Part shown: positions 49,014-58,301 of the stretch, piece by piece
Layout of the letters: the number at the start of each line of letters is the position of its first letter
How positions within the stretch are numbered: position 1 is the stretch's first letter
DNA from: Arthrobacter sp. SW1
GTDB lineage: Bacteria; Actinomycetota; Actinomycetes; Actinomycetales; Micrococcaceae
NCBI RefSeq assembly: GCF_001766675.1
Contig: NZ_MJLT01000045.1
Span: 124,001-188,000 of the forward strand
Direction: 5' to 3'
Length of the DNA stretch: 64,000 nucleotides
The notes under the pieces: model-generated
Seen by the model: only the letters and a program-made list of their open reading frames with translations
Databases searched by the model: none
What the model was told of the DNA's origin: nothing
Translations under genes and position numbers: made by a program

Positions 49014-49820
49014 GTGCCCGCCGCCGTCGCCGAAACACCGCTGGCCCTCAAGCGCCGCGCCCGCAGGATCAACAAGGAACTCGCGGAAAAGTACCCCTAC
49101 GCCCACGCCGAACTGGACTTCCGGAACCCGTTTGAACTGGTCGTTGCCACGGTGCTTTCCGCGCAGACCACCGACATCCTGGTCAACCAGGTCACCAAGA
49201 TCCTGTTCGCCAGGTATCCGGACGCCCGGGCCATGGCCGAGGCGGATCCGGCGGAGCTCGAAGCGATCATCCAGCCCACCGGCTTCTACCGGGCCAAGGC
49301 GAAGAACGTCCTGGCGCTGAGCAACCGCTTGGTGGACGAGTTCGACGGCGAGGTGCCGGGCCGCCTTGAGGACCTGGTGACGCTTCCCGGAGTCGGGCGG
49401 AAAACGGCCAACGTGGTCCTGGGGAATGCCTTCGGTGTCCCCGGCATCACCGTGGACACGCATTTCGGCAGGCTCGCGCGGCGCTTCGGATGGACCGCGT
49501 CCGAAGATCCCGTGAAGATCGAGTTCGATGTCGCGGAGCTGTTCGAGCCCAAGGACTGGACCATGCTCTCGCACCGGGTGGTGTTCCATGGCCGCCGGAT
49601 CTGCCATGCCCGGCGGCCTGCCTGCGGTGCCTGTCCCGTGGCGAATTGGTGTCCCAGTTATGGCATGGGCGAAACCGATCCGGCGAAGGCCGCCAAGCTG
49701 CTCAAGTATGAACTCGCCCCGGGCCAGGAGGAACTTCTCGCCAAGCTGCTGGCAGAAACGTCGCGGGCCGCGGAGATCCGGATGCAGTCCCAGCTGGAGT
49801 TGAGGACGGCCCGGAAGTGA
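49014..49820 (+). CDS. nth: Endonuclease III (DNA glycosylase/AP lyase)
   Basis: Nth removes oxidised pyrimidines in base-excision repair. The 268-aa protein has the helix-hairpin-helix [18 protein letters not shown] with catalytic Lys130, Asp148 in [11 protein letters not shown], and the C-terminal 4Fe-4S ligands Cys197-X6-Cys204-X2-Cys207-X5-Cys213. It starts at GTG and has about 35 extra C-terminal residues compared with E. coli Nth. The NUDIX gene that follows overlaps its stop by 4 nt (GTGA). Confidence 0.96.
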   Translation: MPAAVAETPLALKRRARRINKELAEKYPYAHAELDFRNPFELVVATVLSAQTTDILVNQVTKILFARYPDARAMAEADPAELEAIIQPTGFYRAKAKNVLALSNRLVDEFDGEVPGRLEDLVTLPGVGRKTANVVLGNAFGVPGITVDTHFGRLARRFGWTASEDPVKIEFDVAELFEPKDWTMLSHRVVFHGRRICHARRPACGACPVANWCPSYGMGETDPAKAAKLLKYELAPGQEELLAKLLAETSRAAEIRMQSQLELRTARK

Positions 49821-50497
49821 CGGCCCTCGGTGACCTGCTGTACCTGGTGTCCCGGATCGAGGAGGGGGAGCACCCGGCGATGGACCCGCGGATCGCCGTG
49901 GGCGAGGTGGACGCGGGCCTGGCCCGCCATGCCGCGGTCCTGATGCTGTTCGGCGTGCTGGATGACGTGCCGGCGAAATCCAGCAAGGACGTGGTTCCCG
50001 CCGATCTTGACGTGCTGATGCTGGAGCGCGCCCACACACTTGACGCCCACCCCGGGCAGGTGGCCTTCCCTGGCGGCACCATCGATCCCACGGACGACTC
50101 CGCGGTGGCCGCCGCGCTGCGTGAAGCCGTGGAGGAAACAGGCCTCGATACCGGCGGCGTCCAGGTGCTGGGCACCCTGCCCGAACTCGGGCTCAGCCGC
50201 AGCAACTTCGTGGTGACGCCGGTCCTGGCGTGGTGGGCCTCGCCGTCGCCGGTCCGCGTGGTGGACTACGCCGAGTCCGCCCAGGTGTTCCGGGTCCCGG
50301 TGCGCGACCTGCTGGAACCGGCCAACCGCTATACCGGAAGCCTCACCCGGGGAGGGCGGACCTTCACCGGACCGGTGTTCCTGGTGAACGGCGTGGTGGT
50401 CTGGGGATTCACGGCCATGGTCCTCAACAGCCTGTTCGACGCCCTCGGCTGGACTTTGCCCTGGGACGAGGAACGGATCCACCAGATCGTCATGTGA
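49817..50497 (+). CDS. NUDIX CoA pyrophosphatase-like hydrolase
   Basis: The 226-aa protein contains the UPF0035/CoAse pattern before the Nudix box ([22 protein letters not shown]) and the box itself ending in [14 protein letters not shown]. coli NudL and mycobacterial Rv3672c are of this type, and nth next to it is also conserved in mycobacteria as I recall. It would cleave CoA or acyl-CoA diphosphate bonds. Start GTG overlaps nth. It converges on the DUF1508 gene. Confidence 0.87.
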   Translation: MTALGDLLYLVSRIEEGEHPAMDPRIAVGEVDAGLARHAAVLMLFGVLDDVPAKSSKDVVPADLDVLMLERAHTLDAHPGQVAFPGGTIDPTDDSAVAAALREAVEETGLDTGGVQVLGTLPELGLSRSNFVVTPVLAWWASPSPVRVVDYAESAQVFRVPVRDLLEPANRYTGSLTRGGRTFTGPVFLVNGVVVWGFTAMVLNSLFDALGWTLPWDEERIHQIVM

Positions 50498-50560
50498 GCG
50501 GTGCGGCCGGGCGGCCGCCGCCTGGCTCCGGCGAGCCGCCCCGCAGCAGCGAATTCCGGA

Positions 50561-50758
50561 TTACGCGGCGCGCTTCGACTTCGACTGGTCCACGATGATG
50601 CCGGTGGCCGCGTTTTCGCGGACGGCGTTGATGCCCTCCACCGCTGCGCTCAAGTGCTTGAATTGCGGCGATTCCGCCACCAGCGTGCCGTCCGCGGCGG
50701 TGAGCCGGAACCGGTAGCTGCCGTTGTTGTCTTTGAGAATCTGGAACTGTCCAGCCAC
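50561..50758 (-). CDS. DUF1508 (YegP-like) protein
   Basis: The 65-aa protein is a single YegP/DUF1508 unit, a small alpha-beta dimer: AGQFQILKDNNGSYRFRLTA, then GTLVAESPQFKHLSAAVEGI. I set the start at GTG 50758 because homologues begin with MAGxFxIxKD and AGGGGGAAA lies upstream; an in-frame ATG at 50821 would add 21 low-quality residues. Function unknown. Confidence 0.8.
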   Translation of the reverse strand: MAGQFQILKDNNGSYRFRLTAADGTLVAESPQFKHLSAAVEGINAVRENAATGIIVDQSKSKRAA

Positions 50759-50965
50759 GGTGCTGTTTCCCCCTTGGGTGCCTCTTTGCATGCGTGCGGC
50801 CGTTGGTGTGGCCTGCGCCATACGAGCCTAACGAGAGCCCTGCGCTGTCCGAAAGCTACTGCGAGGTAGATGACCTTCAAGGTCGGCAGAAGGGTCACAA
50901 CGGGCTTTTGACTGGCATCCGCCCGGGTGCGCCGCTACTTTAAAGCGCCGCCGCTTGGCGTACCG

Positions 50966-51877
50966 CTACTTTGCGGAGCCTGCGGTAATCGCCGTCTCAG
51001 CGGCGAATTCCGCGGCCGCCGGTTCGAAATTCAGCACCCGGCGGGCCGCCGGGATCGGGTACTCCAATGCCGCGAGACGGAAGTCCTCCTCAGCCCGGAT
51101 CCGCCTGCGCTCCTCCACATCCCGCAGGAACCGCACGTCCCGGCTGTCGACGTCGGGCTCCCCTTCCAGGCCCGCCAGCCATTCGCCGGCAACCACGGCG
51201 TCGTGCTGCTCGCCAAGGACCCGCTGGAAGGTGATGGCCGGCTGGATGATGGCGGCAGTGTCCGGCCCGAAGGTCTCCGTCACGGCTTCGGCGGCATACC
51301 TCAGCCGCTTGACCTCTTTCCGGGCCTCGTGCAGGGCCGAATTCCTGACGGCTTCGCTCGAGGTGGCCCCGGCGCCGTCGAGCTCCTCGCGGATCAGCTC
51401 CCACTGCCCCTGCATCCGGTACGCCAAGGCTTCCCTCCTGACCTTGACGCGGTCCGCGGAGCCGAGTGCGGACCGGACGTTCCGGACAATCCGGCGGCAG
51501 CGTTTCTTCCGGCCAAGCTCCGCCGCCGCCCGGCCAGCGCCGCTGTCGAGCGATTCCACCGCGCGGTAAAGCGCTTCCGGCGCCTCCCAGGACGCCCGGG
51601 CATCGATCGAGAGCCTCATGCGCTGCGCCAGGACGTGCTGGTCGCGGGCCTCGCCGAGCGAGCGCGCCAACCAGCGGAGCTCCCGGCGGAGCGGCCGGCG
51701 CAGGCGCGGCACCAAGCCCCGGTAGCAGGCCAGGACGGAGCGGAGCCGGCGGATGGCCACCCGGCTGCGATGGACCGCTTCATGGTCGGGCGAGGCGAGC
51801 ATGGGCAGGGCGTTGTCCAACTCGTCCAGCTGGGCAGTCACATAGGCTTCCAGGGTTTTCCGGGCCTTCTTTCCCAC
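50966..51877 (-). CDS. CHAD domain protein
   Basis: The 303-aa helical protein is a CHAD domain: conserved His and Arg/Lys-rich helices that bind polyphosphate, seen as HEAVHRSRVAIRRLRSVL, LRWLARSLGEARDQHVL and LHEARKEVKRLRYAAEAV. No CYTH (triphosphate-binding) domain is fused or adjacent. Start GTG 51877 has GGAGGGAC upstream, which I prefer to the ATG at 51913, which has no ribosome binding site. It lies 42 nt after the polymerase gene on the same strand. Confidence 0.85.
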   Translation of the reverse strand: MGKKARKTLEAYVTAQLDELDNALPMLASPDHEAVHRSRVAIRRLRSVLACYRGLVPRLRRPLRRELRWLARSLGEARDQHVLAQRMRLSIDARASWEAPEALYRAVESLDSGAGRAAAELGRKKRCRRIVRNVRSALGSADRVKVRREALAYRMQGQWELIREELDGAGATSSEAVRNSALHEARKEVKRLRYAAEAVTETFGPDTAAIIQPAITFQRVLGEQHDAVVAGEWLAGLEGEPDVDSRDVRFLRDVEERRRIRAEEDFRLAALEYPIPAARRVLNFEPAAAEFAAETAITAGSAK

Positions 51878-51919
51878 GGGGCAATCGTCCCTCCGGCCGG
51901 CCGCCGGGGGCAAGGGCCG

Positions 51920-53629
51920 CTATTTCGCCTGGTCGTAAGAGTCGACGACGGCGACGCTCACCGGGAACTCCAGCGGCACCTTCCCGAACAGCAGGTGTGT
52001 TGCGGCGGCTGCCGCTTCCTCGATGGCGCGGACGCATGCCGGAACTGCGGCTTCCGGTGCGTGGACCATGACCTCGTCGTGCAGGAAGAAGACAAGCTCG
52101 CCGCCGTCGCGGCGTCCGGGACCAGGAGCGCCGTCGGCCTCCAGGGCGCGCAGCCGCCGTCGCAGTTCCGCGAGCCAGCAGGACGCCCAGTCAGCGGCTG
52201 ATCCCTGCACCACGAAGTTCCGGGTGAAACGGCCGCGCGAACGGGCCAGGGCGTCGGCTCGGCGCTGCTCCTCGGCCGTCGTCGAACGCTGGCTGCGCAG
52301 CCACCGCTCCGAGGGCGGCGGGCTGCTGCGCCCCAGGCGGGAGGTCACAGTGCGGCCGGCCTCGCCGTCGCGCGCCGCCTGTTCGACATAGCCGACCGCG
52401 CGCGGGTAAGTGCGGGCGAGCTGCGGCATGAGTCGCCCCGACTCGCCCGTGGTGGCGCCGTACATCGCACCGAGCATGGCGATCTTCGCCTTGGAACGGT
52501 CGCCGCCGAAACCCTGGGCCGCGATTCCCGCGTAGAGGTCCTTGCCGCGCGCGGCCTCCGCCATCTTCGGGTCCTGCGCCAGGGCGGCCAGGACGCGGGG
52601 TTCCAGTTGCGCGGCATCGGCGACGATGAGTTTGTGGCCCGGGTCCGCGTGGACGGCGCCGCGGATCTGTTTCGGGATCTGCAGCGCCCCGCCGCCCCGG
52701 GACGCCCAGCGGCCCGACACCACACCGCCCACCACGTACTCGGGCCGGAAACGGCCGCCGCTGACCCAGGCATCAAGCCAGGCCCAGCCGTTCGCCGTGA
52801 AGAGGCGCGAAAGCTTCTTGTACTCGAGCAACGGCCCGATGGCGGGGTGCGCTGATTCCTTGAGCTCCCATTGCCTGGTGGACGTCACCTCGATGCCGTT
52901 GCGGTGCAGCGCCCGGATGAGGTCCTGCGGGGAATCGGGGTTGAGTTTGGGGGAGTTGAGGAGCGTCCGAAGCTCGGTGCAAAGCGCCTCCAAGGCGGCA
53001 GGCCGGTGCCCCGGAGCAGGCCGGGGGCCGAGGTGCCGGCGCAGGATGTCCTCGTGCAGTCCTTCCTGCCAAGGCACGCCGCTGTGCTGCATTTCGGCGG
53101 CGATCATGGCGCTTGCCGATTCGGCCGCGAGGAGCAGCTGGAGGCGTTGCCGGTGCCCGTCCGCGACGCTCCGGACCGCGTCCTGCTGGGCCGTGAATTC
53201 GGCGCGGATGTCCTCCACGCCCGGCTCGCGGCTGTGGCTTGGCGTCTCGAAAAGTGCGTCTTGGTCCGCGGGTGGCGGGGGCGGAGCCAAGGCCCTGATG
53301 AGTCCGCTGTCCTCGTCGACGGAGGGTTGCGCGGCCTCGCGGGCATAGGCGGTGTGCGCGGTGAACTCCGAGAAGGCCAGGATCGTGCGGCAGAGGCTGA
53401 GGTCGTGGCAGCGTTCCAAGCGCACGCCGGCGGCCAGGAGGGTCGGGTACCAGTCCTGGGCGCGGTTCCAGATCCAGCGCGGGCGGTGGTTTTCCAGTTC
53501 GCGGACGACGGCGGGAAGTTCCGTTTTGGCGACGATCCGCGGTTCCGCCGGGCTGCTGCCGGCGGCGTCGGTTTCCTGGATGGCTGCCCCCTGCGGGTGG
53601 GCGGCGAGCAGCAAGTACATGAGCATCAT
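51920..53629 (-). CDS. Bifunctional 3'-5' exonuclease/DNA polymerase (family A, PolA-like)
   Basis: The 569-aa protein resembles the actinobacterial PolA paralogue without a 5' nuclease domain. The N-terminal half (about 1-200) is a diverged 3'-5' exonuclease-like region (RWIWNRAQDWYPTLLAAGVR, CHDLSLCRTILA), the rest a polymerase: TRQWELKESAHPAIGPLLEYK, motif A DAAQLEPRVLA (canonical DYSQIELR), motif B RSKAKIAMLGAMYGATTGES and motif C FFLHDEVMV. Start at 53629 (MMLMYLLLAAHP; ATGs at 53626 and 53620 are alternatives); 405 upstream in-frame codons are antisense to the Tad operon. It may serve repair synthesis. Confidence 0.88.
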   Translation of the reverse strand: MMLMYLLLAAHPQGAAIQETDAAGSSPAEPRIVAKTELPAVVRELENHRPRWIWNRAQDWYPTLLAAGVRLERCHDLSLCRTILAFSEFTAHTAYAREAAQPSVDEDSGLIRALAPPPPPADQDALFETPSHSREPGVEDIRAEFTAQQDAVRSVADGHRQRLQLLLAAESASAMIAAEMQHSGVPWQEGLHEDILRRHLGPRPAPGHRPAALEALCTELRTLLNSPKLNPDSPQDLIRALHRNGIEVTSTRQWELKESAHPAIGPLLEYKKLSRLFTANGWAWLDAWVSGGRFRPEYVVGGVVSGRWASRGGGALQIPKQIRGAVHADPGHKLIVADAAQLEPRVLAALAQDPKMAEAARGKDLYAGIAAQGFGGDRSKAKIAMLGAMYGATTGESGRLMPQLARTYPRAVGYVEQAARDGEAGRTVTSRLGRSSPPPSERWLRSQRSTTAEEQRRADALARSRGRFTRNFVVQGSAADWASCWLAELRRRLRALEADGAPGPGRRDGGELVFFLHDEVMVHAPEAAVPACVRAIEEAAAAATHLLFGKVPLEFPVSVAVVDSYDQAK

Positions 53630-53779
53630 TCTGCCGTGTGTTACCGGGGTTTCCGGCACGACGAGGACAACTCCTGTCCTGATCGCGTCCGCTCCTCCAC
53701 AGGAAGGTTTGTGAGGTCGTTGTCCACATAGCCGCTTCCCTTGCTTCCGGTCCGCCGGGCACCCGCGGACAGTTGCTTC

Positions 53780-54976
53780 ATGAGTGGCTTCATGAACAGT
53801 CAGCACATCGGGGAAACACCGCGCGGATGGGCAGCGGGATCCGGCCCGGGATTGCCGGCGGAGGACGCAGGCACGCGCAGGGGAAGACGGATCACACGCC
53901 CTGGTGCGGTCCCGGAGCCGCAATGGCTGCCCGCGGACCCGGTGGACGTCCTCCTGGTGACCGGCAATCCGAGGATCCGCGCCGAAGCCGAGCGGGTCAT
54001 TGCAGCTCTTGGCGCCGCGATGCACGCCGCAGACACGCCGGAAGAAGCATTGCCGCTTTGGGACTCCGCCGGGGCCGTGCTGATCGGCAGCGACATCCAC
54101 GAACTTCCGCCCCGGCGTCGGGCCCCCGCCATCCTGCTGGGACTCGATGGCGAAGGGGACGGCCTGTGGCAGCTCGCCGCCGGGCTGGGTGCCGAACGGG
54201 TCACGGTCCTGCCAGAGGGCGCTGCCTGGCTGGCTGAACACCTGAGCCGCACCCAGGCCCCGGACCCGGGTGGAATGGTGCTCGGCCTCACCGGCGCGTG
54301 CGGCGGCGCGGGTTCCTCGACCGCTGCAATATGGCTGGCGCAGGAGGCCGCAGTCCAGGGCGTCAGGACCTTGCTTGTGGACGGTGATCCGCGGGGCGGA
54401 GGCCTGGAACTGAGCCTTGCCGCCGAAGAGCACCCCGGGTTGCGGTGGCCGGACCTTGCCGACGCCCGGGGCAGCATCGACCCCGAGCAGTTCGCCGGTT
54501 CCCTGCCCGCGGCCGGGGGATTTGCTTTCCTGTCCTGGCCGGGAAAGCGGGACAAAGCCATACAGCCTGACGCGCTCGCCGTGGCATCCGTCATGGATGC
54601 TGCCCGCCGGGCGTTTGAGCTTGTGATCGTGGACATCGGGCGCGGAGCCGAATCGCTGCGTGGCTTCGCCTGGGATTGCGACAGGATCCTCGTGCTCGCA
54701 CCGGCGCAGTTGCGGGCGGCCGTCGCGGCGGCCCGGCTGCTCCAGGACCTCCCGCCTGTTGATGCCGGCTTGGTGGTGCGGGGCGGGAAGGCCAGCGCGC
54801 TGGACGGCGGCATCATCGCCGATTCCCTCGGGCTGCGGTTGCACGCAGTCCTGCCGGAGCTGAAGGGCACCACGGCAGCGGCCGAATCCGGCCGCTTGCT
54901 GGACATCGGCAAACGCCGCTCCGTGCGGCGCTTCGCCGCCCCTGTCCTGGATCTCCTTCAGGACGACGCCGCATGA
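53780..54976 (+). CDS. ssd: Septum site-determining / CpaE-like protein (Ssd), Tad pilus locus
   Basis: The 398-aa protein has an N-terminal receiver-like domain (VDVLLVTGNPRIRAEAERVI, about residues 53-160) and a C-terminal MinD/ParA-like ATPase domain with a modified Walker A, LTGACGGAGSSTAAIWLAQE, and VDGDPRGGGLELS. This is the Ssd/CpaE/TadZ type that positions the Tad apparatus. It opens the Tad operon; the next gene overlaps its stop by 4 nt. Start at 53780 or at the ATG four codons later. Confidence 0.88.
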   Translation: MSGFMNSQHIGETPRGWAAGSGPGLPAEDAGTRRGRRITRPGAVPEPQWLPADPVDVLLVTGNPRIRAEAERVIAALGAAMHAADTPEEALPLWDSAGAVLIGSDIHELPPRRRAPAILLGLDGEGDGLWQLAAGLGAERVTVLPEGAAWLAEHLSRTQAPDPGGMVLGLTGACGGAGSSTAAIWLAQEAAVQGVRTLLVDGDPRGGGLELSLAAEEHPGLRWPDLADARGSIDPEQFAGSLPAAGGFAFLSWPGKRDKAIQPDALAVASVMDAARRAFELVIVDIGRGAESLRGFAWDCDRILVLAPAQLRAAVAAARLLQDLPPVDAGLVVRGGKASALDGGIIADSLGLRLHAVLPELKGTTAAAESGRLLDIGKRRSVRRFAAPVLDLLQDDAA

Positions 54977-56238
54977 ATCCCGAGCTGAGGGGCCAGCGCA
55001 CCCGGCGGGACAGGCGCCTTGACGCCGCGCTGCTGGAAAGCGTCCGCGAAACGGTGATGTCCGACGTCGGCCCCGTCACCCCGTCCCGCGTGGCCGCAGC
55101 GGTCCACGCGACCGGCCGGCTGCTGGGCACCGCGGGGGCGCTGGCCGCCGTCGACACCATCAGCGCCGAGCTGAACGGCCTGGGCCCGCTCCAGCAACTG
55201 GTGCGTGAGCCCGGGGTGACGGACATTTTCGTGAACGGGCCGGACTCCGTCTGGCTCGACCGCGGCCGCGGACTGGAAAGGTCCCCGGTCCGTTTCGAGG
55301 GCGAAGAACAGGTCCGTGCCTTGGCCTCCCGGCTCGTGGCAGCGGGCGGGCGCCGGCTCGACGACGGCTCGCCCTGCGTGGACGTGCGGCTCAGCGGCGG
55401 ATACCGGGTGCATGCCGTGCTCCCGCCGATTTCCACCGCGGGCACGTTGCTGTCCGTCCGGATCCGGCGGGAGGAGGTGTTCACCCTCGACGAGTTGCGG
55501 GCCGGCGGGATGTTCGACGCACACATCCAGGAAGTCCTTGAGTCGCTGGTGGAGCGACGGCTCAGTTTCCTGGTGAGCGGTGCCACCGGTTCGGGCAAGA
55601 CCACGCTGCTCTCCACCCTCCTGGGACTGTGCGCCCCGGAGGAGCGGCTTGTACTCATCGAGGACGCTGCGGAGCTCAACCCGGTGCATCCCCACGTGGT
55701 GTCGCTTGAGTCCCGTCACGGCAACCTTGAGGGCGGCGGCGTCCTGGACCTCGGTGAACTGGTCCGGCAGGCACTCCGCATGCGGCCCGACCGACTCATC
55801 GTCGGCGAGTGCCGCGGCGCGGAAGTCCGCGAACTCCTGACGGCCCTCAATACCGGGCATACCGGTGGCGGTGGCACCATCCACGCCAACACCGCTTCGG
55901 CAGTGCCCGCGCGCATTGTCGCCCTCGGTGCCTTGGCCGGACTCAGCCCGGACGCGGTCCGGCTGCAGGTGGCAAGTGCCCTGGACGCCGTCATTCACGT
56001 GGAGCGCACCCCGGCCGGCCGCAGCGTCGGCTGCATCGGGGTGCTGTCCGAGACACCCGGTGGACAAGCCGTGGTGCCGGCACTTGAGATGCGTAACGGC
56101 TCGACGGCGGCCGGCCCCGCGTGGCCCGAACTCGCCGCGCGCCTGGGCCTGGACGAGGTGGACTTCGCTTCCGCCCGGCGGATGTCCGCGATGCCGCACC
56201 TTGTCGGGGACAACTCCGGGGCGGAGATCGCCGCATGA
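54973..56238 (+). CDS. tadA: Tad secretion ATPase (CpaF/TadA family)
   Basis: The 421-aa cytosolic ATPase powers Tad pilus assembly. Seen: VREPGVTDIFVNGPDSVWLDRG, Walker A GATGSGKTT (203-211), the Asp box LVLIEDAAELNPVHPHVV, Walker B-like PDRLIVGECRGAEVRELL, and the His box TGHTGGGGTIHAN. It is typical in length for actinobacterial TadA. It overlaps both its neighbours by 4 nt. Confidence 0.95.
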   Translation: MNPELRGQRTRRDRRLDAALLESVRETVMSDVGPVTPSRVAAAVHATGRLLGTAGALAAVDTISAELNGLGPLQQLVREPGVTDIFVNGPDSVWLDRGRGLERSPVRFEGEEQVRALASRLVAAGGRRLDDGSPCVDVRLSGGYRVHAVLPPISTAGTLLSVRIRREEVFTLDELRAGGMFDAHIQEVLESLVERRLSFLVSGATGSGKTTLLSTLLGLCAPEERLVLIEDAAELNPVHPHVVSLESRHGNLEGGGVLDLGELVRQALRMRPDRLIVGECRGAEVRELLTALNTGHTGGGGTIHANTASAVPARIVALGALAGLSPDAVRLQVASALDAVIHVERTPAGRSVGCIGVLSETPGGQAVVPALEMRNGSTAAGPAWPELAARLGLDEVDFASARRMSAMPHLVGDNSGAEIAA

Positions 56239-57101
56239 CCGTCGTCCTGGTCCTCGCGCTCGCGGCAGCGGCGTGGCTGGCGATCGGCAGCCAGCCGGGG
56301 CCCGGCCGGAAAATCGCACGGCTCACAAGCGGCCCCGGGAGGAACGGTCCCACGAAGGGCACGGGCCGAGCCTTTGCGTTGGCACGTGCCCGTCCGGCGA
56401 GGCGTCGCAGGAACAACGATCTCCCGCTCATGGTGCTGGTCCACCAACTGGCGGCCCTGCTGCGCGGCGGCCGCTCCGCGTCAAAGCTCTGGGACGAAGC
56501 CTGGGCTGTACACGGTTCCGGCGGATCGCGGAGCCCGGAGCACGCGCCTCCTCCGTGGAGCAGTGTGGTGCCGATCGACGGCGCGGGGCAGGGTTGCTCA
56601 GTGCAGGCCAAGGCACCCGAGGGCGGGGAGCATCTGTCCGAGGGGTCCGTGGCAGTGCTGGCTGCCGCACGCTCGGCGGCGGGCCTGGGCATGCCGGTGG
56701 CCACGGCCATCCGGACCTCTTCGGCTTCTTTCCGTCTTTCGTCCATGGAGCAGAGAGTCTGGGGAGAACTGGCCGGCTGCCTGGAGGTTGCGGAAGCCAG
56801 TGGCTGCCCGCTCGCGGACATCCTCACCCGCTATGCCGCGCATCTGGAAGCGGAAGACGACGCGGAGGCTGCCAGGCAGACGGCGCTCGCCGGGCCGAAG
56901 GCGACCGTCCGGCTGCTGAGCTGGTTGCCGCTCTTCGGGCTGGGCCTGGGAACGCTGCTGGGCGTAGACCCCCTTGGCATCCTGCTGGGCCATCCTTTGG
57001 GACTGGCAGCACTGGCTGCGGGCATCCTTCTGACGATCGCAGGCCGGGTGTGGTCCGTCCGTCTCGTATGGGCGGCCGTGTCCTCCGGCGGACCGGCATG
57101 A
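56235..57101 (+). CDS. tadB: Type II secretion F family protein (TadB)
   Basis: The 288-aa membrane protein begins MTVVLVLALAAAAWLAIG and has a T2SSF domain (about 60-220, LMVLVHQLAALLRGGRS, AARSAAGLGMPVATAIRTSS, CLEVAEASGCPLADILTRYA) with C-terminal TM helices. It is the platform protein pairing with TadC (57121). It is shorter than many TadB proteins and contains a 40-residue insertion around HGSGGSRSPEHAPP. Overlaps tadA by 4 nt. Confidence 0.87.
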   Translation: MTVVLVLALAAAAWLAIGSQPGPGRKIARLTSGPGRNGPTKGTGRAFALARARPARRRRNNDLPLMVLVHQLAALLRGGRSASKLWDEAWAVHGSGGSRSPEHAPPPWSSVVPIDGAGQGCSVQAKAPEGGEHLSEGSVAVLAAARSAAGLGMPVATAIRTSSASFRLSSMEQRVWGELAGCLEVAEASGCPLADILTRYAAHLEAEDDAEAARQTALAGPKATVRLLSWLPLFGLGLGTLLGVDPLGILLGHPLGLAALAAGILLTIAGRVWSVRLVWAAVSSGGPA

Positions 57102-57120
57102 CCATGACAGGGGGCTTCCC

Positions 57121-57819
57121 ATGATCGATCCACTTCCGGCAATCTTCGTGGCCGTGGCCTTGCTCGCCGCAGCAGTCCTGGCGTTTCCGGACCCCGGTCG
57201 CCGCAGGCACCGGGCGCTTGCACTGTACTTGCAGGGATCGAAGTACCTGCGGCGAGCGGGCTCATGGGACGGACAAGCACGCTGGTACGGTGCCGGGCGG
57301 CTCCCGGGAGGGGATACGGCGCCGCGCGGTCCGGGCGGCCGTACCGGTCCGTCGCGGCCGGGCCATCAGGGGCCCGCCTATCGCGGTTTGGAAAGCACCG
57401 CGATCATGCTTGAACTCGTTGCGGCAACGCTTGAATCCGGCGCAGGCCTCGGACGGTCCCTCGAATTGCTGCTGCCCTGCACCACACCCGCCGTGCGGGA
57501 GGCCTTGCGCCCGGTTGTTGCGGCCCTGGCGATCGGCGCCGACTGGGAGACTGCTTGGCGCAACTCTGCTGCCCGGAATCCCGCAGCTCTGCGGCTGAGG
57601 GATTCGCTCGCTTTCGCTGCCCTCACGGGTGCGCCGTCTTCGGCCATCTTGTATGCGCAGGCCGCACGGCTGCGGCGCGAGGAATTCCGTGCGGCCGAGA
57701 AGCGGGCCGCCGCGCTGGGGGTGAAGTTGGTGGTGCCGCTCGGATTGTGTTCCCTCCCGGCTTTCATCTGCCTTGGCGTGGTGCCCGTGCTGATTGCCAT
57801 GCTGCCCTCCGGAGCGTAA
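57121..57819 (+). CDS. tadC: Type II secretion F family protein (TadC)
   Basis: The 232-aa protein has TM1 (ILAVALLAAAVLAF-like start), a Gly/Pro/Arg-rich loop and a T2SSF domain (IMLELVAATLESGAGLGRSLE, ALAIGADWETAWRNS, EKRAAALGVKLVVPLGLCSLPAFICLGV). Positioned directly after TadB, it forms the inner platform. The ATG has GGGGGC upstream and lies 19 nt after the tadB stop. Confidence 0.87.
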   Translation: MIDPLPAIFVAVALLAAAVLAFPDPGRRRHRALALYLQGSKYLRRAGSWDGQARWYGAGRLPGGDTAPRGPGGRTGPSRPGHQGPAYRGLESTAIMLELVAATLESGAGLGRSLELLLPCTTPAVREALRPVVAALAIGADWETAWRNSAARNPAALRLRDSLAFAALTGAPSSAILYAQAARLRREEFRAAEKRAAALGVKLVVPLGLCSLPAFICLGVVPVLIAMLPSGA

Positions 57820-57959
57820 GCGCCAGGGAGCAGTCCTCCACAGCCGCACTCCGTCCCAAGTTTTCCACTTACCGAAGATCCCTCCTTACCGCGGCAACCC
57901 GCCCAAGGAAGAGTCGGAAGCAGCCGGCAACACCGCCTGGCACAACGAAAGGAAATGCA

Positions 57960-58301
57960 ATGAAATCCCAGACAATGACCCGTCCCGCCGCAGATCCCGG
58001 CCCAGGAGAAGACGCCTGCGGCGGATCACCCCGGGCAAGCGAATCCCCCACGGTGAGCCGGGACGCCAAGCTGGCGGACGTCGTCGAGCTTTTCCCGGGT
58101 CAGCCAGCCGAAGCGGAGACTTCCGGAAGCAAGCGGCGCCCGCGCCTCATGGCATCCGAGTTGGGGATGGCCACGGCAGAGTATGCGATCGCTACGCTCG
58201 CCGCCGTGGGATTTGCGGGCGTGCTGGTCGTCCTGCTCCGCAGCGAGGAAGTCCGGAGTTTCCTGCTGAACCTCATCCGCACGGCACTCGCCTTGCCATG
58301 A
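57960..58301 (+). CDS. DUF4244 Flp-like pilin
   Basis: The 113-aa protein ends with a prepilin-like hydrophobic segment, SELGMATAEYAIATLAAVGF (residues about 67-90); cleavage G-M with Glu+5 is the class IVb pattern. It is preceded by a 64-residue hydrophilic N-terminal part far longer than a normal Flp leader. Start at 57960 has GAAAGGAAA upstream. It is likely the major pilin of the Tad system. The prepilin peptidase gene is not in the window. Confidence 0.85.
   Translation: MKSQTMTRPAADPGPGEDACGGSPRASESPTVSRDAKLADVVELFPGQPAEAETSGSKRRPRLMASELGMATAEYAIATLAAVGFAGVLVVLLRSEEVRSFLLNLIRTALALP

Noticed and set aside
53630..54844. 405-codon N-terminal extension of the polymerase gene
   Set aside because: It is antisense to the Ssd gene; the polymerase has a good start (MMLMYLLLAAHP) at 53629.
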